A DNA stretch of 49,020 nt. Source: Thermoguttaceae bacterium (lineage in GTDB: Bacteria; Planctomycetota; Planctomycetia; Pirellulales; Thermoguttaceae). The DNA lies in the NCBI GenBank assembly GCA_017405595.1, contig JAFRAC010000010.1, positions 1-49,020 on the forward strand, written 5' to 3'. This document shows positions 1 through 9,600 of the stretch, piece by piece. The first letter of the stretch is position 1. Each line of letters starts with the position of its first letter. The notes under the pieces are model-generated. The model worked only from the letters and a program-made list of their open reading frames with translations, was not told the DNA's origin and made no database searches. The position numbers and the translations under genes were made by a program.

Positions 1-1
1 G

Positions 2-937
2 GTTTTGGTCGGCGGGCGCGCCGCGATGCGTTTTTTCCGCGGCGTAAACGACAAGGCGACAATCGACAACATCGCCAAGGCGCTGGAACTCTACAAGAGT
101 AAGTACGGGGAATACCCGCCGGACGGCACGGACAGCGCGGCGGTCAGGAAACACCTTCTTAAAAGAGACCCGAGCCTGACCAAACCGGCCAATATCGGCA
201 AAGTCGATGAACTGATGCGCCGGCTCAGTGTCATCGCCAATCGAGGACAGCTTCTCACCTACTGGCTCTGCGGTGAAAACTGGGTTGAAGACCCATACCC
301 GAACGAAAGTGAAGGAAATCCGAACTTTCAGAAGGGAAAGTCGGAATTTATCGATCTCAATCCCGGTTTTTCAAGCTTTTCCGAGATCGGTACCGCCCGG
401 ACCGGCATCAATTACAGTATCGTCGGAAATGTGCTTTGCAACGCCAAGGGGTATCCGGTCGTCTACTTTCGGGCGAACAAGACCGCAAAAGACGGCGTAT
501 TCCGCTGGTATCACATCCCCGGAACCGACACGGCGGATTCGGAAAACTACGAATCGATCGAATACGAAAATGGGGAATCTTTCTATAATGAGCTTCAAGA
601 ATATGTAGATGGGGGACCTTGGGGAGTACCCTATGCCGGCAGATCGCTTGATCTTGATTCCGACTCCGTTGGTTTCTACTTCCAATCGACCCGGGCACGC
701 ATGGGAAATCAGCGGCATCTGTTGGGTCTCCACCCTTACCGGTACAGCGCCAACCATACCGGCGAACTCTGGTATGCGCCCGACACTTACCAGCTGATCC
801 TCCCCGGCGAAGACGGCCTGTATGTGCCCGATCCGGACGACCCGACAACCGCCAAGGCCGAAATGGACAACGTGACCAACTTCTGCGCCGGAGCGACGAT
901 GGCGGAAGAGGACTTTGAAGGAAAAACTGCGCAATGA
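2..937 (+). CDS. Type IV prepilin-like protein, 5' truncated by window edge
   Basis: This is the C-terminal 310 or so residues of a prepilin-like protein; the leader and most of the hydrophobic N-terminal helix lie left of the window. The first visible residues (LVGGRAAMRFF) align with the end of the hydrophobic helix of the next gene. The protein continues with a KATIDNIAKALELYKSKYGEYPPDGTD-like segment, typical of class III/GspG-like pseudopilins that carry a periodic Tyr-Pro-Pro motif after the helix. Its stop overlaps the start of the next gene (ATGA at 934-937), so the two are translationally coupled. It is nearly identical to that next gene, with 14 substitutions in the first 195 shared residues, a divergent block around residues 196-230 and an almost identical C-terminus. 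Assembly into a periplasmic pseudopilus or secretion fibre is inferred from the family. The exact role is unknown. Confidence 0.85.
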   Translation, partial: VLVGGRAAMRFFRGVNDKATIDNIAKALELYKSKYGEYPPDGTDSAAVRKHLLKRDPSLTKPANIGKVDELMRRLSVIANRGQLLTYWLCGENWVEDPYPNESEGNPNFQKGKSEFIDLNPGFSSFSEIGTARTGINYSIVGNVLCNAKGYPVVYFRANKTAKDGVFRWYHIPGTDTADSENYESIEYENGESFYNELQEYVDGGPWGVPYAGRSLDLDSDSVGFYFQSTRARMGNQRHLLGLHPYRYSANHTGELWYAPDTYQLILPGEDGLYVPDPDDPTTAKAEMDNVTNFCAGATMAEEDFEGKTAQ

Positions 938-1977
938 AAAACGGGTTCGTTTCTTTCCGGACACCGGCTGACCGCAAGGCTCGGCAGGGTTTTACGCTCA
1001 TCGAACTGGTGGCGGTCATTTTGGTCCTCGCGATCCTTGCCGGGCTTGTTATGGTGGGCGGGCGTGCCGCGCTTCGGTTTTTCCGGGGCGTAAACGACAA
1101 GGCGACCATCGACAATATCGCCAAAGCGCTGGAACTGTATAAGAACAAGTATGGGGAATATCCGCCGGACGGAACCGACATGGCGGCGGTCAGAAAACAC
1201 CTTCTTAAAAGGGATCCGAGCCTGACGAAGCCGGCGAATATCGGCAAGGTCGATGAGCTGATACGCCGACTCGCAGTCATCACCAATCGAGGATCGCTTC
1301 TCACCTACTGGCTCTGCGGCGAGAACTGGGTTGAAGACCCGTTCCCGAACGAAAGTGAAGAAAATCCGAACTTTCAAAAGGGAAAATCGGAATTTATCGA
1401 CCTAAGTCCCGGTTTTTCAAGCTTTTCCGAGATCGGTACCGCCAGGACCGGTGTCAATTACAGTATCGTCGGAAATGCGCTTTGCAACGCCAAGGGGTAT
1501 CCGGTCGTCTATTTCCGGGCGAACAAGACCGCAAAAGACGGCGTAATCCGCTGGTACCATATCCCCGGAACCGACATAGCGGACTCGGAAAACTACGAAT
1601 CGATCGAATACGAAAATGGGGAATCTTTTTACAATGAGCTTGGGGATGGCGAGGAAGACTTTCCTTGGAATACACCCTATGCCGACAGAACGCTTGATCT
1701 GGGTCGTGTCCTGTTCTATTTCCAAGCGCTCCGGGCCCGCATCGGAAATCAACGGCATCTCCTGGGTCTCCACCCCTACCGGTACAGCACCAACCACGCC
1801 GGCGAACTCTGGTATGCGCCCGATACCTACCAGCTGATCCTGCCGGGGGAAGACGGCCTGTATGTGCCCGATCCGGACGACCCGACGACCGCCAAGGCCG
1901 AAATGGACAACGTGACCAACTTCTGCGCCGGAGCGACGATGGCCGAAGAAGACTTTGAAGGAAAAACTGCGCAATGA
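934..1977 (+). CDS. Type IV prepilin-like protein (duplicate of the preceding gene)
   Basis: This 347-residue protein has a class III prepilin signal: a basic leader of about 19 residues (MKNGFVSFRTPADRKARQG) is followed by FTLIEL, with cleavage expected after Gly19 and Glu at mature position 5. A hydrophobic helix of about 20 residues comes next, then the charged LELYKNKYGEYPPDG segment. The large C-terminal domain is rich in Asp, Pro and Tyr and ends in an acidic stretch. The gene starts inside the preceding stop (ATGA) and its own stop overlaps the next start at 1974-1977, so all three are one polycistronic unit. By family it should be an inner-membrane protein processed by a prepilin peptidase and packed in a pseudopilus. 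No peptidase, ATPase or platform gene lies in the window. Confidence 0.88.
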   Translation: MKNGFVSFRTPADRKARQGFTLIELVAVILVLAILAGLVMVGGRAALRFFRGVNDKATIDNIAKALELYKNKYGEYPPDGTDMAAVRKHLLKRDPSLTKPANIGKVDELIRRLAVITNRGSLLTYWLCGENWVEDPFPNESEENPNFQKGKSEFIDLSPGFSSFSEIGTARTGVNYSIVGNALCNAKGYPVVYFRANKTAKDGVIRWYHIPGTDIADSENYESIEYENGESFYNELGDGEEDFPWNTPYADRTLDLGRVLFYFQALRARIGNQRHLLGLHPYRYSTNHAGELWYAPDTYQLILPGEDGLYVPDPDDPTTAKAEMDNVTNFCAGATMAEEDFEGKTAQ

Positions 1978-3290
1978 AAAACGGGTTCGCTTCTTTCCGG
2001 ACACCGGCTGACCGCAAGGCTCGGCGGGGTTTTACCCTGACCGAGCTTTTGCTGGTGATCATCATCATGGCGATCCTCGCCGCGATGTCGATCACGGTGC
2101 AGCGGAGCGCGGTCGAATCGACCCGCCGCGAAAGAACGATCGTCACGATCCGCAAGATTGATGCCGCGCTCACCTCGGCCTACGAGAAGTATCAGTACCG
2201 CAAACCGGATGTAAACTACTTCATTCGCAATATCGAAGAGTTTGTTCAATTAAATCTTGGAAACTTGCCGGAAGACAACAAAAGGCAAGTCGTCTATCAG
2301 TACCTTCTCTCAGACACGATTGAAAAATATTCATGTCCAAGTGCATATCAGCAATTTAGCTTTGTGGAACCTGAACTGCAATACTGGCGTCCATCAAACG
2401 AAGTTGGACCCAATGATTCTGTTGTTGAAAAATACGCACCCCTTGCTCCCTATATTCGCCGAACACTTATGCTTAGAGAGCTTCTTCTTGCAGATTTTCC
2501 GGACTCTCTTGAGGAAGTTGATTTTGAGGGTTTCGGATATGCCATGAAACAATCTGAAACTCCCGTCCATCAGGTTTACAGAAGCTGGATCCCTCAGTTA
2601 CGGGAAGCGAAAAACAATTCGAAAGACGGCGATATCAGTGCAGATCTCCTTTACCTGATCGTAATGAACACAAACCCTGAAATCCGCGGGACATTTCTCG
2701 AGCGGGAAACAGCCGACACGAACGGCAACGGCATACTTGAATTTGTTGACGGATGGGGCAACCCGATCCGTTTCATTCGCTGGTTGCCACCCATGCCACT
2801 TGATTCTGGCGGTTCTCCTCTTTTAGAGAGTAACAGACAACCAGCAATAGATATGGATCTTAGTCTGTTCAAGGATTTTTTGGAGCAAAAGCGGTTTCTT
2901 ACCTTTGACCCCGACAGCTTGTCCACTATAAACTTCAATATTTTTCAGGATTCGGTCGAAAATTTTGAAACGGATAACCCCGGAGTGCTCGAATATACAG
3001 CCGATCCTTTTGACCCGATTGGATCAATGAACGGCTGCCGTTTAACACCGTTCATTTACTCTGCCGGGCCCGACAAAGCATACGGCATGGGGATTGGCGA
3101 AAACTGCGGAGAAAGTGAAGAAAAGTTCAACACTGTTATGGCATGTTATCCAAATGGCGGAGATTCAAGAGATGGAATCATTTTTGTTTCTCCTTTCAGC
3201 GAAAGCCCGCCTGTTGTCAATCTTAGACAGTGCATTGAATACAATAAGGAGTTCACGGAGGATAATATTACAAATCATTACCTTGAATAA
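1974..3290 (+). CDS. Prepilin-like protein with large unique C-terminal domain
   Basis: This 438-residue protein begins with a leader almost identical to that of the previous gene (two changes in the first 19 residues), then cleavage motif G/FTLTELL and a hydrophobic helix (LLVIIIMAILAAM). After the helix the sequence is unrelated to the preceding pair. It has a segment (RTIVTIRKIDAALTSAYEKY) resembling the alpha1 spine of pseudopilins and then a long globular region I do not recognise. From about 2220 onwards the coding DNA is clearly richer in A and T than its neighbours. That suggests a different origin or relaxed composition for the exposed domain. Start overlap (ATGA) with the previous gene supports coupling. 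It is probably a minor pseudopilin of the same fibre; the function of the C-terminal domain is unknown. Confidence 0.85.
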   Translation: MKNGFASFRTPADRKARRGFTLTELLLVIIIMAILAAMSITVQRSAVESTRRERTIVTIRKIDAALTSAYEKYQYRKPDVNYFIRNIEEFVQLNLGNLPEDNKRQVVYQYLLSDTIEKYSCPSAYQQFSFVEPELQYWRPSNEVGPNDSVVEKYAPLAPYIRRTLMLRELLLADFPDSLEEVDFEGFGYAMKQSETPVHQVYRSWIPQLREAKNNSKDGDISADLLYLIVMNTNPEIRGTFLERETADTNGNGILEFVDGWGNPIRFIRWLPPMPLDSGGSPLLESNRQPAIDMDLSLFKDFLEQKRFLTFDPDSLSTINFNIFQDSVENFETDNPGVLEYTADPFDPIGSMNGCRLTPFIYSAGPDKAYGMGIGENCGESEEKFNTVMACYPNGGDSRDGIIFVSPFSESPPVVNLRQCIEYNKEFTEDNITNHYLE

Positions 3291-3332
3291 GAGCAATACA
3301 TTCGAATCCGAAACCACGAAGAGATTAATATT

Positions 3333-4328
3333 ATGAATACCAGGAACACACGAAACGCCTTTACACTGGTCGAACTGATGATTGTCATTGTCATTATCGC
3401 GATTCTTGCGGGACTGACGACCATCGGCACGCGGATCGCGATCCGCAAGGCGAAAGATGCTACGGTTACCCTTTCACTTGAACAGCTTTCGATGGCAATC
3501 GAACGGTATAAGAACGAGATCGGCGAGTATCCCCCCGATTTTACCGATCTGGAAGCGGTAACACGCCATGTGCGCAAACGCTGGCCCCGGTGTGACTACG
3601 CCGATACCTTCATAACGGAGGCGGTTAATACCGGTAACTTTGACTGGGATGTAACGACATGCGGACCCGCTTCGGCGCTCGTGTTCTGGCTGGGGGGGAT
3701 TCCCGACGCCAACGGCAAACCGGCCGGTTTTCGCCTTTCGCCGACCGATCCGCTCGGGCTTTTCGATGGAACTTCATCTCAGCGGGAGGAACCCCGTTAC
3801 GATTTTCCCGACAACACGATCTCTTACGGATCCTACTGGTTCGATCAGGCGCTGAAAGGCGATCTCGGTATTGAGACGGTCACATGCGAAAGCGGCCCGG
3901 CATTTCAACCCGGCAAAGACGACGCCAAACCGGTCGTCTACTTCTGCGCTTCGGCGCCGGCGGAAAATGATCTGGGCGATGGAGACGAAATCGAAAACGG
4001 CGCGTACCAGCTGGTTGTCAGAAGCGCCGAAAAATATTGCGCGTTCAAACGGCTCGGCAGCGCTGTTCCGTACGCGAAAAATGTTGATGGCGGCAGCGGC
4101 GTCGATTACTGGACCTGGCACGAGGCGGAACGTTTCCAGCTGATTCACCCCGGCCAGGACGGCCTTTTCAGCGACCCCGACCGCCGCGCCGATTCGGTTT
4201 ATCCGTATCCGTGTACTGCGTATGGAAAAACCGAAAACGCCGACAACACACTGACCGACGCCGACGACGACAACATCGTCAGTTTCGCCGAAGGGGGAAC
4301 GCTCGAATCGCTCTATCCGCAAAAATAA
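3333..4328 (+). CDS. Type IV prepilin-like protein, GspG-like
   Basis: This 331-residue protein has a short leader (MNTRNTRNA), the motif FTLVELMIVIVIIAILAGL, and a following stretch with KNEIGEYPPDFTDLEAV, the Tyr-Pro-Pro landmark also seen in the first two genes. The residue before the predicted cleavage site is Ala rather than the usual Gly; Ala is tolerated by some prepilin peptidases, so the protein may be processed slowly or differently. The C-terminal part ends with FQLIHPGQDGLFSDPD, which parallels YQLILPGEDGLYVPDPD in the duplicated pair, so the three are distant paralogues. It lies 42 bp after the previous gene in the same operon. The family assignment is firm, the specific role inferred. 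Confidence 0.86.
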   Translation: MNTRNTRNAFTLVELMIVIVIIAILAGLTTIGTRIAIRKAKDATVTLSLEQLSMAIERYKNEIGEYPPDFTDLEAVTRHVRKRWPRCDYADTFITEAVNTGNFDWDVTTCGPASALVFWLGGIPDANGKPAGFRLSPTDPLGLFDGTSSQREEPRYDFPDNTISYGSYWFDQALKGDLGIETVTCESGPAFQPGKDDAKPVVYFCASAPAENDLGDGDEIENGAYQLVVRSAEKYCAFKRLGSAVPYAKNVDGGSGVDYWTWHEAERFQLIHPGQDGLFSDPDRRADSVYPYPCTAYGKTENADNTLTDADDDNIVSFAEGGTLESLYPQK

Positions 4329-4363
4329 CGGAAGAATCCGCAAAGGAAATGACAGGACCGGCC

Positions 4364-5446
4364 ATGAACAGCAGACGCCGTCACGGTTTAACCCTAACAG
4401 AGCTTTTGGTGGTAGGGACGATCATCCTCGCCGTGACCGCCATCAGCATCCCTGTGGTCAAACCGATGATGGAGTCGCAGCTCACCAAGAACGGCGCGAA
4501 TATGGTCGCGGCCGCGCTGAACCGCGCGAGGAACCGCGCGGTGGCCAACGGCCGTTCGTGCGGGGTTCGTTTTGAGTATTGGGAAGGAACCACAATCGGC
4601 CAAACTGTCCCAAGCATAAACGCTGCAACTCCAGAAGTGGATGGGAATATAAATTTATATTTTGTAAATGGTGTTGACCAATATGACAGTACCGGCACGT
4701 ACTATTACCCCCCGGGGGCTTCTCTGGTTCTGCGTCAAGTTGAGGTTCCACCTGTCTACACCGGGTTGCTTGGAATCGAAAAGGTTACCTGTGCGGGTGG
4801 AAAATGTGAATTTCAGAATGATGCCTATATTCAGCAAGAACTCGCACGTATGACCACCGGCAAAATTCAAATTGGCGGTTCGGGACCATTTTATGCTATT
4901 GGCAGAGGTCTTGAACTTAAGGACGGAGAGACGTACGCCCTACCGCCGGACCGAGACACCCAGTACCCATTTAAAGTGTTGCTGGACAGCCGCACAACAA
5001 TGGCCATGCCGGTCTGTATGCCACGCGGGACAGCTGTTGACCTTCAGTTTTCCGGTGTGGGCGACAGTATCTTTATCGACTGTTCAGAATTGTTTCAACC
5101 GAACAAACTGACGATCATGTTCTCACCCGATGGTTCTGTTGAGTCAGTTAATGGCATAATCCCAACCGAACCGGTTCATTTTCTGATCGGGCGTTGGGAA
5201 CAAATCAGTGATGTTCGCCCGGACGGTGATGAAGAGTCTTTGCCGAACTACTCCGATGGGCGGAATTTTTGGGTTTCGGTCTTCCCGCAAACCGGCGGGG
5301 TCACAGTCAGCCAGGTCAACCCGGTTGATCCGCCCCAAGAATCGGATTATGAGCCCGTTTTCAGGCTAAACGATTACAATGACAATGTGCCGGACGTCCG
5401 GCTTCCCGACGGCGTGATCGCCATTTCGCGGGAACTGACGCGGTAA
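4364..5446 (+). CDS. Prepilin-like protein, GspH/FimT-like
   Basis: This 360-residue protein is read from ATG 4364, where AGGA at 4354-4357 gives good spacing and the leader is a compact MNSRRRHG followed by LTLTELLVVGTIILAVTAI. The frame is open upstream to 4211, but that extension overlaps the previous gene and would bury the leader, so it is rejected. The sequence after the helix (NGANMVAAALNRARNRAVANGRSC) closely matches the GspH/FimT pattern, in which the helix is followed by a region rich in Ala and Arg. The rest is unfamiliar and contains an AT-richer patch around 4590-4720. It is most likely a minor pseudopilin that helps initiate the fibre tip. It starts 35 bp after the previous gene. 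Confidence 0.82.
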   Translation: MNSRRRHGLTLTELLVVGTIILAVTAISIPVVKPMMESQLTKNGANMVAAALNRARNRAVANGRSCGVRFEYWEGTTIGQTVPSINAATPEVDGNINLYFVNGVDQYDSTGTYYYPPGASLVLRQVEVPPVYTGLLGIEKVTCAGGKCEFQNDAYIQQELARMTTGKIQIGGSGPFYAIGRGLELKDGETYALPPDRDTQYPFKVLLDSRTTMAMPVCMPRGTAVDLQFSGVGDSIFIDCSELFQPNKLTIMFSPDGSVESVNGIIPTEPVHFLIGRWEQISDVRPDGDEESLPNYSDGRNFWVSVFPQTGGVTVSQVNPVDPPQESDYEPVFRLNDYNDNVPDVRLPDGVIAISRELTR

Positions 5447-5467
5447 AGCTCAATAAAGGTTGGAAGA

Positions 5468-6589
5468 ATGGGATTTTCTCTGCGCAGAACCGGTATGACG
5501 CTGATCGAGATCATGATGTCGGTCATGATCCTCGGACTCGGTCTGCTCGGCATTCTCTCGGTGATCCCCTTCATTGAGTTCCATTCGGCCCGGATCGTCG
5601 AGAGCGATTTTACCGCCGCCGCCGGAAAGAACGCCCTGGCGGTCATCCGAAGTCACGGGTGGGAAAAACCGGCCAACTGGCAGCAGTACAGCGATCCGGC
5701 AACACTCACCGACAACATGGTCGTCGATAATTTCACAGTTCCGCGCTTCTTCGATATTTTCGGGGAACGTGACGTTGCCTCCGATCAATTTCCAAGCTGG
5801 GCGATCGACCTCGGCCTCTCCGAATATCAGGCAAGCAAAACCGGTTCAAACGTCATCCCCCATGTCTACCCGACCGGCGCGTACGGAGCGTTTGACAATT
5901 CCGGCACATTCGTCCCGCCGACGGCCAGCGCGAAGGACGTCTGCCGCGCGAAAGACGATATCGTTGTCGAGCGGGACGAAAACTCCCCTTCCCGGCCCCG
6001 GCTCCTTCTCGATGAGTCGGGGGAAACGAACCGCCCGGAATTTACCGGCGCTTATTCCTGGGCGGCGCTGATGACCCCGATCGCCTCCGACCCCGCGCAA
6101 TCGTATAAGGAATTCACCTTTCCCGGAAACCGCCGGATTGTCGATAACGGCATCCCGCGCGCCGAAGTGGCAATGAAAGTCGACGTCCTTGTCTTCCGCG
6201 GGCGGGACAGTCTCGACAACTACGACTCGATCGTCGGCGAACTTGCCGAAGTCGGCGGAACCGGTTATTTGGGGGGATTGGTCGAAGTCAAAAGCAACGC
6301 GCCGGCCGAGTTCGAAAAATCGCTCAACTCGAGCACACACATTTTGCTGATCGGCCCGAGCGATCAGTCGGAATCGAACGATCAGGCCCCCCTCTTTTCG
6401 GCGTGGTACAAAATCAGCAGCCACCACCGGGACGGGCGCCTCTTTACGCTGACCCTCAGCGGACCGACGCTCCCCGTGTGCTGGCTTGAAGGGGCCGATT
6501 ACGACTGCTCCGCCGACGTGCGTGCCGTTCTGTTCCGGAACCTGCGCGGCGTCTTTACGCAAACCATCCCGATTTCCGAATCGGAATGA
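5468..6589 (+). CDS. Prepilin-like protein, PilV/GspI-like
   Basis: This 373-residue protein has leader MGFSLRRTG, cleavage motif G/MTLIEIMMSVMILGLGLLG and a hydrophobic helix. Gly- and Leu-rich helix composition with ILGLGLLGIL resembles PilV/GspI minor pseudopilins. The remaining 330 residues form an exposed domain that I cannot assign; it includes the phrase LSGPTLPVCWLEGADYDCSADV near the C-terminus. It lies 21 bp after the previous gene and 28 bp before the giant GspK-like gene, which has a strong ribosome site (GGGAGGAGG). In type II secretion systems H, I, J and K pseudopilins form the tip complex. The order here (H-like, I-like, K-like) fits that scheme, with a J-like gene absent from this operon. 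Confidence 0.83.
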   Translation: MGFSLRRTGMTLIEIMMSVMILGLGLLGILSVIPFIEFHSARIVESDFTAAAGKNALAVIRSHGWEKPANWQQYSDPATLTDNMVVDNFTVPRFFDIFGERDVASDQFPSWAIDLGLSEYQASKTGSNVIPHVYPTGAYGAFDNSGTFVPPTASAKDVCRAKDDIVVERDENSPSRPRLLLDESGETNRPEFTGAYSWAALMTPIASDPAQSYKEFTFPGNRRIVDNGIPRAEVAMKVDVLVFRGRDSLDNYDSIVGELAEVGGTGYLGGLVEVKSNAPAEFEKSLNSSTHILLIGPSDQSESNDQAPLFSAWYKISSHHRDGRLFTLTLSGPTLPVCWLEGADYDCSADVRAVLFRNLRGVFTQTIPISESE

Positions 6590-6617
6590 CCGATATTCCC
6601 GTAGGGAGGAGGAAACC

Positions 6618-9600
6618 ATGAAATACTCACAAACGAACAAGGAGCGCGGGGTCGTCATGATCCTGATCCTCGTCTTTCTGACGATGTTCGCGATGATGGT
6701 TTCGGCGTTCCTCTTCATGACGTCGAGCATGTCCGATTCGGCCGCCAGTTCGCTGGCGCTCTCCGAAAAGGGGGAAGCCGCGGCCGACCGGATTCACGCC
6801 GATATCGACAGCGCAATCCGCACGCTGTTGATCGGAACGAACAACGAAGCCTCGCCGATCGGACCCTTCGGAATCCTCGAAAATCTTTACGGCGACCCAA
6901 CGACGATGGCAGGGTACGACTTCCTTGCTGTCCGTTCGTTCAATCTCTACGCCGAATATCAGAACGTCGGTTCAAGTGTTTCGCTTCAGCCCGTCAAGGC
7001 CATCGTCGACGTGAATCTTGATGACCAGGCCCTGATATATGCCCAGAATCTTTACCAGTACTGCAGAAAGAGACTTGAAAATCTTGATAATGTCGGCATC
7101 AACCATTACGACGCCAAAAACCGTAAAAGACTCTCTGATTCTCTCCAAGGCGTGCTGGGAGATTTGCCCGATCTGTCCCCGGAGAATATTGGCAAACTTA
7201 CACCGGAACAAATACTCACAATTGTCAACAGATTTCGTCCTGATGTCTGCTCGCATATTCTCGAAAGTGGTTCGGCCATCAGTTTCGGCTCTTTGCAATG
7301 GAACGAGAACGTCCCGGATGACGCTCAGGGGTTTTTAGCGGCCTGCCGCCTGTTCAACGAGTATGTCAGCGGCACCAGCGCTCCTGTCATCAAAAAGGAG
7401 CTGGACGATACAGGGAGTTATCTGCACATCGAAGTTGCGCTGACCGAAGAGCTGGAAAAATTCTTCAGTTATGTTGCGCGCGGCAGTGATGATTTTGCCT
7501 GGCCCTGCAGTCCTTATTCGGCGGCCGCATTCGCTCTTCAGGCGAATGCCCGGCTTAACCCCCCGGCATTCAGCGGAACCGGCGCCGGTTCGTTTGAACC
7601 GAACACCGTTCTCGACGGACAGCTGGACACCGAAACGGACAAGAACAAAATCATCTCCGGCGGAACTTCCGAGGAAACCGCGCCTTCGAATCCGGGCCGG
7701 ATTCCGTACGCGTTCTGGGCCAACGCCGCCGCGCCCGATATCACGCCTTACTGCGATCTCGATGGGAACACCAGCTTTCAGACCTATTGGCGCCACCTGG
7801 CCGATAGCGAGTTCCGCGCCTACACCGCGGATGCGGAAGGGATTCTCTATCCCTTCTACAACGGCTATTGGTGGTTTCCCGCCGATCTGAACACCGCACC
7901 GGATAGCCCTGTCCGGATGAATCCTGGTTATACGGCGGTCGACCAGCGGAACCTTTTTCTGAGCGAGGTCAGCACAGACGGTCATGACACGACCGTAACC
8001 CCCTCGTTCATCCGCCCCGAAACGCTGACCGCGCTCCGCTCGCTTCTGGATGCCGCCGCCGAAGAAAGCCAATTGCGGCGTTCCCCCGCGCTCCTTCGGA
8101 AAGCAACGCCGCGGCCGCTTCGGGCCGACCATTGGAACTGGACCGGCGGAAACGAAGAGCTGATCGCCAGTCCCTACGGATCGATGACCGACGATCCCGA
8201 AACCATCAAGGCCGCGGCGCTGGCGGAATTGGACGCGCTCATCGGAAAGAAATGGGACGTCGATAACGACAACGACGGCGAAAAGGACGGCATCTGGATT
8301 CCTTCCGGCCTTCCGATCCGCGCCGATGAAAACGGCACCCCGTACGCGACGATGTACTCGTTTACCGTCCTCGACATGGACGGGCGCGTGAACGTGAACA
8401 CCGCGGGAAACTGGAACCAGCTGCCGTATCCCGGAGGGGATTATTATTCAAAGCTTACCAATGACGAGAATAACGGTCTTGTCGACCTGGCGGAACTCTT
8501 CTCGGCGGCCGCCGCCGACCCGAATTCCCCCTGGTATCCGTTCGAGAACCTGAAAGCCGGAATCGGCTGGTACAACGATGCCGATGACGAGATCACGACG
8601 AAAAGTATTTCACGGGGTACCGGACTCGGTCCGGCAGGAGTCGATCTGGCCGAAGCGCTGCGCAAGATGGGATTCAATCCCGAAAGAACTCCCGCCGGCC
8701 GGGACAAATACGGAGAAAACGCGGCGAACATTCTCGCGGCGCGCTACTTCTCATCCGCCTACGGCAATCTTTCCGGCGCAAAGGTCCTGCCCGACATGGA
8801 CGGTTACCCCTTCTTCGACGGGCTGGAAAGCGGCTTTTCGAACATCGCGCAAATCGCGCTCCGCGGGCAATTGCGCCAGCCTTCGGCTTACTACGCCGAA
8901 CCGGGCAGTGCCGCGAGAACCGATCCGAGCAAGTGGATCTCTGACGACAGCGACGAACACCGCCGCTTCTATCTGCATACCGACGCGGTCTACCGCGGCG
9001 ATAAGAACGGCGATCTTGCCGACCCGGAACTCTTCCTCTTCCCCTGGCGGGGAAAGACGCGCATTTTCGATTACGTGTCGCATTACCCGAAGAAGTACTC
9101 TTCGTACCCGACGTTCGACTTCTGCGATACGGCGCTGCGCAGTTACGACCCGCTGGGGAACGATCTTCTCACATACATGCCGAAATACAGCGAGAACCCG
9201 TATTTGGTCAATCCCTACGGCTCGACGAGCAAAGACGCGACCTTTACCGCGGAAATGCTCGAATTGCTTCTGCGTCCTTTCGACTACGATCGAAAGAGCC
9301 GCAATACGGTTCTTCTCAGAGCGCTTCTGGCCGATAAAGTTTCCGATGCGCTGAACAATCCCCAAAAAGATGAATACAACCGGCTTCGGAGCGATATCAC
9401 CACCATATCGAGCGACATTCCGGTACCCGCTTCGGCCCTTTCGGTCGGGATCACGGAAGTCCCGGACGGCGTGTTCGGTCTCCGGCAGCTGATCCGCCGC
9501 TGTGTTCTGCTGGAAATTTACAAGGCGAACCGGGAATCGAAATTCGGCAATAGTTATGCCGCCGGGAAGAAAACGGAATTTGCCGCGGAGTTCGGCATTT

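Larger units (their letters stand above)
1..2035 (+). repeat. Tandem duplication of a prepilin gene, unit about 1.04 kb
   Basis: Bases 1-995 and 1047-2035 are two copies of one unit. The offset is 1046 bp on the left and 1040 bp on the right, because a 6-bp indel lies in the variable block. The similarity continues past the stop of each prepilin gene and through the leader-peptide codons of the following gene. It ends abruptly in the prepilin cleavage motif (GGTTTTAC at about 995 and 2035). The duplicated unit therefore runs from one prepilin motif to the next. Confidence 0.85.

Noticed and set aside
4211..4363. Longer N-terminus for the GspH-like gene
   Set aside because: The extension is Arg-rich, overlaps the previous gene out of frame and would place the prepilin leader about 50 residues inside the protein.
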